Of a stretch of 36,627 nucleotides of DNA, positions 35,066-36,627 are shown piece after piece. Every line of letters begins with the position of its first letter. The first letter of the stretch is position 1. The notes beneath the pieces were generated by a model. It ran no database searches and had not been told where the DNA came from. It was given only the letters and a program-made list of their open reading frames with translations. The DNA is taken from assembly GCA_903824785.1 (NCBI GenBank), contig CAIJYD010000095.1, forward strand, positions 1-36,627. Direction: 5' to 3'. The translations under genes were made by a program, and so were the position numbers. This DNA is from an uncultured Bacteroidota bacterium. Lineage in GTDB: Bacteria > Bacteroidota > Bacteroidia > Bacteroidales > VadinHA17.

Positions 35066-35096
35066 TTTTTTAATATAAAATATAAGCGTATATTTA
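35066..35096 (+). promoter_or_regulatory. Promoter of the second AAA_14/DUF4143 gene
   Basis: A weak -33 box (TTTT, 35066-35069) is followed by a 19-base spacer and TATATTTA (35089-35096), one base off TAnnTTTG. The start codon is 30 bases downstream of the -7 box. The region is strongly AT-rich. Confidence 0.5.
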
Positions 35097-35126
35097 CACA
35101 TCCAATGTCTGATATTACGCTTATAT
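35080..35126. promoter_or_regulatory. Perfect 11-bp inverted repeat from -7 box to start codon
   Basis: ATATAAGCGTA (35080-35090) is repeated in inverse as TACGCTTATAT (35116-35126). The second arm is directly followed by the ATG at 35127, and the first overlaps the -7 box. The arms are 25 bases apart, so this could be a two-site operator. If transcription starts near 35103, only the second arm is in the message, which makes an mRNA hairpin unlikely. No Shine-Dalgarno sequence is visible between arm and start codon. Confidence 0.6.
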
Positions 35127-36374
35127 ATGAAATCAAGGCATTTAAATATCACATTAACCAGAAAAGCTGAAAGCAAATTTGGCAGAATCATTGTGCTTAC
35201 AGGTGCCCGTCAAACAGGAAAAACAACCTTAGCAAGGAGAGTATTCAACGGCTATAAGTATTTATCTATTGAAGACCCGATAACAAGAAGCGATTTTGTT
35301 AATCTTACAGCCAGTCAATGGGAAACCTTATATGAGAGGGCTATACTCGATGAGGTACAAAAAGAACCTGAGCTTATCGAAAGCATTAAATCCGTTTACG
35401 ACCAATACGATAAGCCAAGGTATATCCTTCTCGGTTCAAGCCAGATACTTTTACTTGATAAGGTGAAGGAGAGCCTTGCGGGACGATGCAGTATCTACGA
35501 GGTTTATCCTTTAACCATTCCCGAAATGGTTACATCGGGCTGGGACGACAAGGTAAACCCTTCCTTTTTTCAGCATTTTATTTCCAATGGCACTTTACCT
35601 CAGTTGCCGGCATCTTATGCTCTTATGGAGGGCCATGCGCAAGGAATAAGGACTTTCGGATATTACCTCAACTTTGGTGGTTATCCCGCCATAATTGACA
35701 GTTCCCTAACCGACGATGAAAGGAGAGAGTGGTTAAACAACTATATCAGAACCTATCTGGAAAGAGATATAAGGGATCTTGTTAACCTCAAAGATCTTGA
35801 ACCTTTTGTAAGGATTCAGAAGACAAGTTCAATATTAACCGGAACACCCATAAATTATTCACAACTGGCAAGGGAGGCAGGGATAGCATCAAATACAGCA
35901 CAACGATTTCTCCGGTATCTTGAGATCAGCAATCAGGCATTTTTACTAAAACCATGGTTTCGGAATAATCTTAAACGACTTGCTAAAAGCCCTAAGCTAC
36001 ACTATATTGACCCCGGAATTCAAAGGGCAATTCTCCGGAAACAAGGTCTGTTAGGTGGTAATGAGTTCGAAAGCGCTATTGTAGCCGAGGTTTATAAGCA
36101 ACTAAAATATATACCCCTCAACGGAGATCTTTACCATTTAAGAACGACTGACGGAAGAGAGGTTGACCTGCTTATTGAGATGGAAGATGGTTATATAGCT
36201 ATTGAAATAAAGATGGCTGACAGAATTACAAAATCTGATGCCCGGCATATACTTCAGTTAGACGAAATTCTTGACAAACCACTATTACAAGCGTTTGTAT
36301 TAAGTAATGACCTCGCAATAAAGCAACTTGCACCAAAAATCCTTGCTTTACCTGCTGCACTCTTCCTGTCCTGA
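35127..36374 (+). CDS. Second AAA_14/DUF4143 ATPase
   Basis: The 415-residue protein has Walker A GARQTGKT at 26-33 and Walker B AILDEVQ at 72-78. The LLGSSQILLLDKVKESLAGRCSIYEVYPLT segment is typical of the family. A helical region with SQLAREAGIASNTAQRFLRYLEISNQAFLL (about 248-277) looks like a winged-helix element. The DUF4143 end has HYIDPGIQRAILRKQG and LRTTDGREVDLLIEMEDGYIAIEIKMAD, with Asp, Glu and Lys in the D-(x)n-ExK arrangement of PD-(D/E)xK nucleases. It carries an insert at about 140-180 that the first copy lacks, so the two are diverged paralogues. It is preceded by a perfect inverted repeat and followed by 9-bp repeats. Confidence 0.85.
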   Translation: MKSRHLNITLTRKAESKFGRIIVLTGARQTGKTTLARRVFNGYKYLSIEDPITRSDFVNLTASQWETLYERAILDEVQKEPELIESIKSVYDQYDKPRYILLGSSQILLLDKVKESLAGRCSIYEVYPLTIPEMVTSGWDDKVNPSFFQHFISNGTLPQLPASYALMEGHAQGIRTFGYYLNFGGYPAIIDSSLTDDERREWLNNYIRTYLERDIRDLVNLKDLEPFVRIQKTSSILTGTPINYSQLAREAGIASNTAQRFLRYLEISNQAFLLKPWFRNNLKRLAKSPKLHYIDPGIQRAILRKQGLLGGNEFESAIVAEVYKQLKYIPLNGDLYHLRTTDGREVDLLIEMEDGYIAIEIKMADRITKSDARHILQLDEILDKPLLQAFVLSNDLAIKQLAPKILALPAALFLS

Positions 36375-36475
36375 GCAGGAGTTTGTCGTGCAGGTCATGC
36401 AAGTCGTGGGGGTCGGACTCCTTTTGACTTTCAACTTAAAGGACTTTTGCCTCCCGACTCATACCGCAAGCCATT
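36375..36475. other. Spacer between the second AAA_14 gene and the tandem array
   Basis: A small hairpin (TCCTG 36369-36373 / CAGGA 36376-36380) spans the stop codon and could weakly terminate. A GACTTTCAAC motif at 36426-36435 matches the one following the first AAA_14 gene (32680-32689). No gene is seen. Confidence 0.4.
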
Positions 36476-36627
36476 CTTCAACCCCTTCAACTTCTTCAAC
36501 CCTTTCAACCCCTTCAACTTCTTCAACCCCTTCAACTTCTTCAACCCCTTCAACTTCTTCAACCCTTTCAACCCTTTCAACTTCTTCAACCCCTTCAACT
36601 TCTTCAACCCCTTCAACTTCTTCAACC
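36476..36627. repeat. Tandem array of 9-bp YTTCAACYY units, cut by the window end
   Basis: Sixteen full 9-base units and one partial run to the last base. Only four unit types appear: CTTCAACCC, CTTCAACTT, TTTCAACCC and TTTCAACTT, mostly alternating CCC and TT endings, which gives an 18-bp higher-order period. The reverse strand can be read as a lysine/leucine/glycine-rich frame, but that is a consequence of the 9-base period and not a credible gene. The array is probably a minisatellite that varies in length among strains. Confidence 0.9.

Noticed and set aside
31505-36374. AAA_14/DUF4143 genes as transposases or IS elements
   Set aside because: The proteins have P-loop ATPase and DUF4143 features, but no DDE motif. 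There are no terminal inverted repeats or target duplications enclosing the genes; the inverted repeats seen are inside the promoter regions.
36431-36625. Minus-strand open frame of KKLKGL repeats
   Set aside because: It is produced by the 9-bp tandem array, whose period is a multiple of three and lacks stops on that strand. There is no ribosome site or normal composition.
36476-36627. Possible CRISPR array
   Set aside because: The units are 9 bases long and directly adjacent with no unique spacers, and no cas genes are in the window.

Overview
The window looks like a chromosomal segment of a member of the Bacteroidota, most likely an uncultured or environmental Bacteroidales/Marinilabiliales-type organism; I cannot name the species. 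The evidence is a protein with a type IX secretion (Por) C-terminal sorting domain, a GWxTD-domain lipoprotein, many lipoproteins and SPOR/TPR proteins, AAA_14/DUF4143 ATPases, weak Shine-Dalgarno signals, and several promoters of the Bacteroidota type (TTTG, a 19-21 base spacer, then TAnnTTTG). The sequence is AT-leaning, with no sharp break in composition except in the repeat tracts.

Layout. Positions 1-410 hold an intergenic repeat/hairpin region and a minus-strand tRNA-Ser(GCU) with its own promoter and terminator. Positions 409-3072 (minus) encode the rRNA methyltransferase RlmD and a secreted lipase-like lipoprotein. Positions 3426-4211 encode a small T9SS cargo protein. Positions 4353-9280 (plus) encode an ABC-F ATPase, an acyl-ACP thioesterase, a GWxTD lipoprotein and the 2'-O-methyltransferase RlmB. 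Positions 9324-11842 (minus) encode a transaldolase-family protein and a YbdG-like mechanosensitive channel. A secreted M64 metallopeptidase (12117-13391) then converges on a barrel-only Omp85-like outer membrane protein (13473-14801).

Positions 14883-25751 are the most interesting part: a clear promoter with repeat elements upstream, then eight co-directional genes. They are an exported PIG-L deacetylase, a DUF6807 (PmoA-like) lipoprotein, a Tat-exported Gfo/Idh/MocA oxidoreductase, an ACS-type MFS transporter, a second Tat-exported Gfo/Idh/MocA protein, an amidohydrolase lipoprotein, a cytoplasmic Gfo/Idh/MocA protein, and a 737-residue lipoprotein of unknown function. There is no SusC/SusD pair, no recognisable classical glycoside hydrolase and no local regulator. 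My inference is a periplasm-centred pathway in which a small (perhaps acylated or N-acetylated) sugar, glycoside or sugar acid is deacylated and oxidised by NAD(P)-bound enzymes, imported by the MFS permease, and oxidised further in the cytoplasm. The substrate is unknown.

Positions 25759-34218 are mainly housekeeping: clpS and a TPR/SPOR protein (minus), bcp, recA and an S9 peptidase lipoprotein (plus), miaA (minus) and smpB (plus). Two AAA_14/DUF4143 ATPase genes (31505-32671 and 35127-36374) and a Crp/Fnr regulator lie at the right-hand end. Each ATPase gene has an inverted repeat that starts at its -7 box and ends next to its start codon. Copies of a 9-bp motif (YTTCAACYY) follow both ATPase genes and precede the second, and they expand into a tandem array of about 17 units that runs off the window end.
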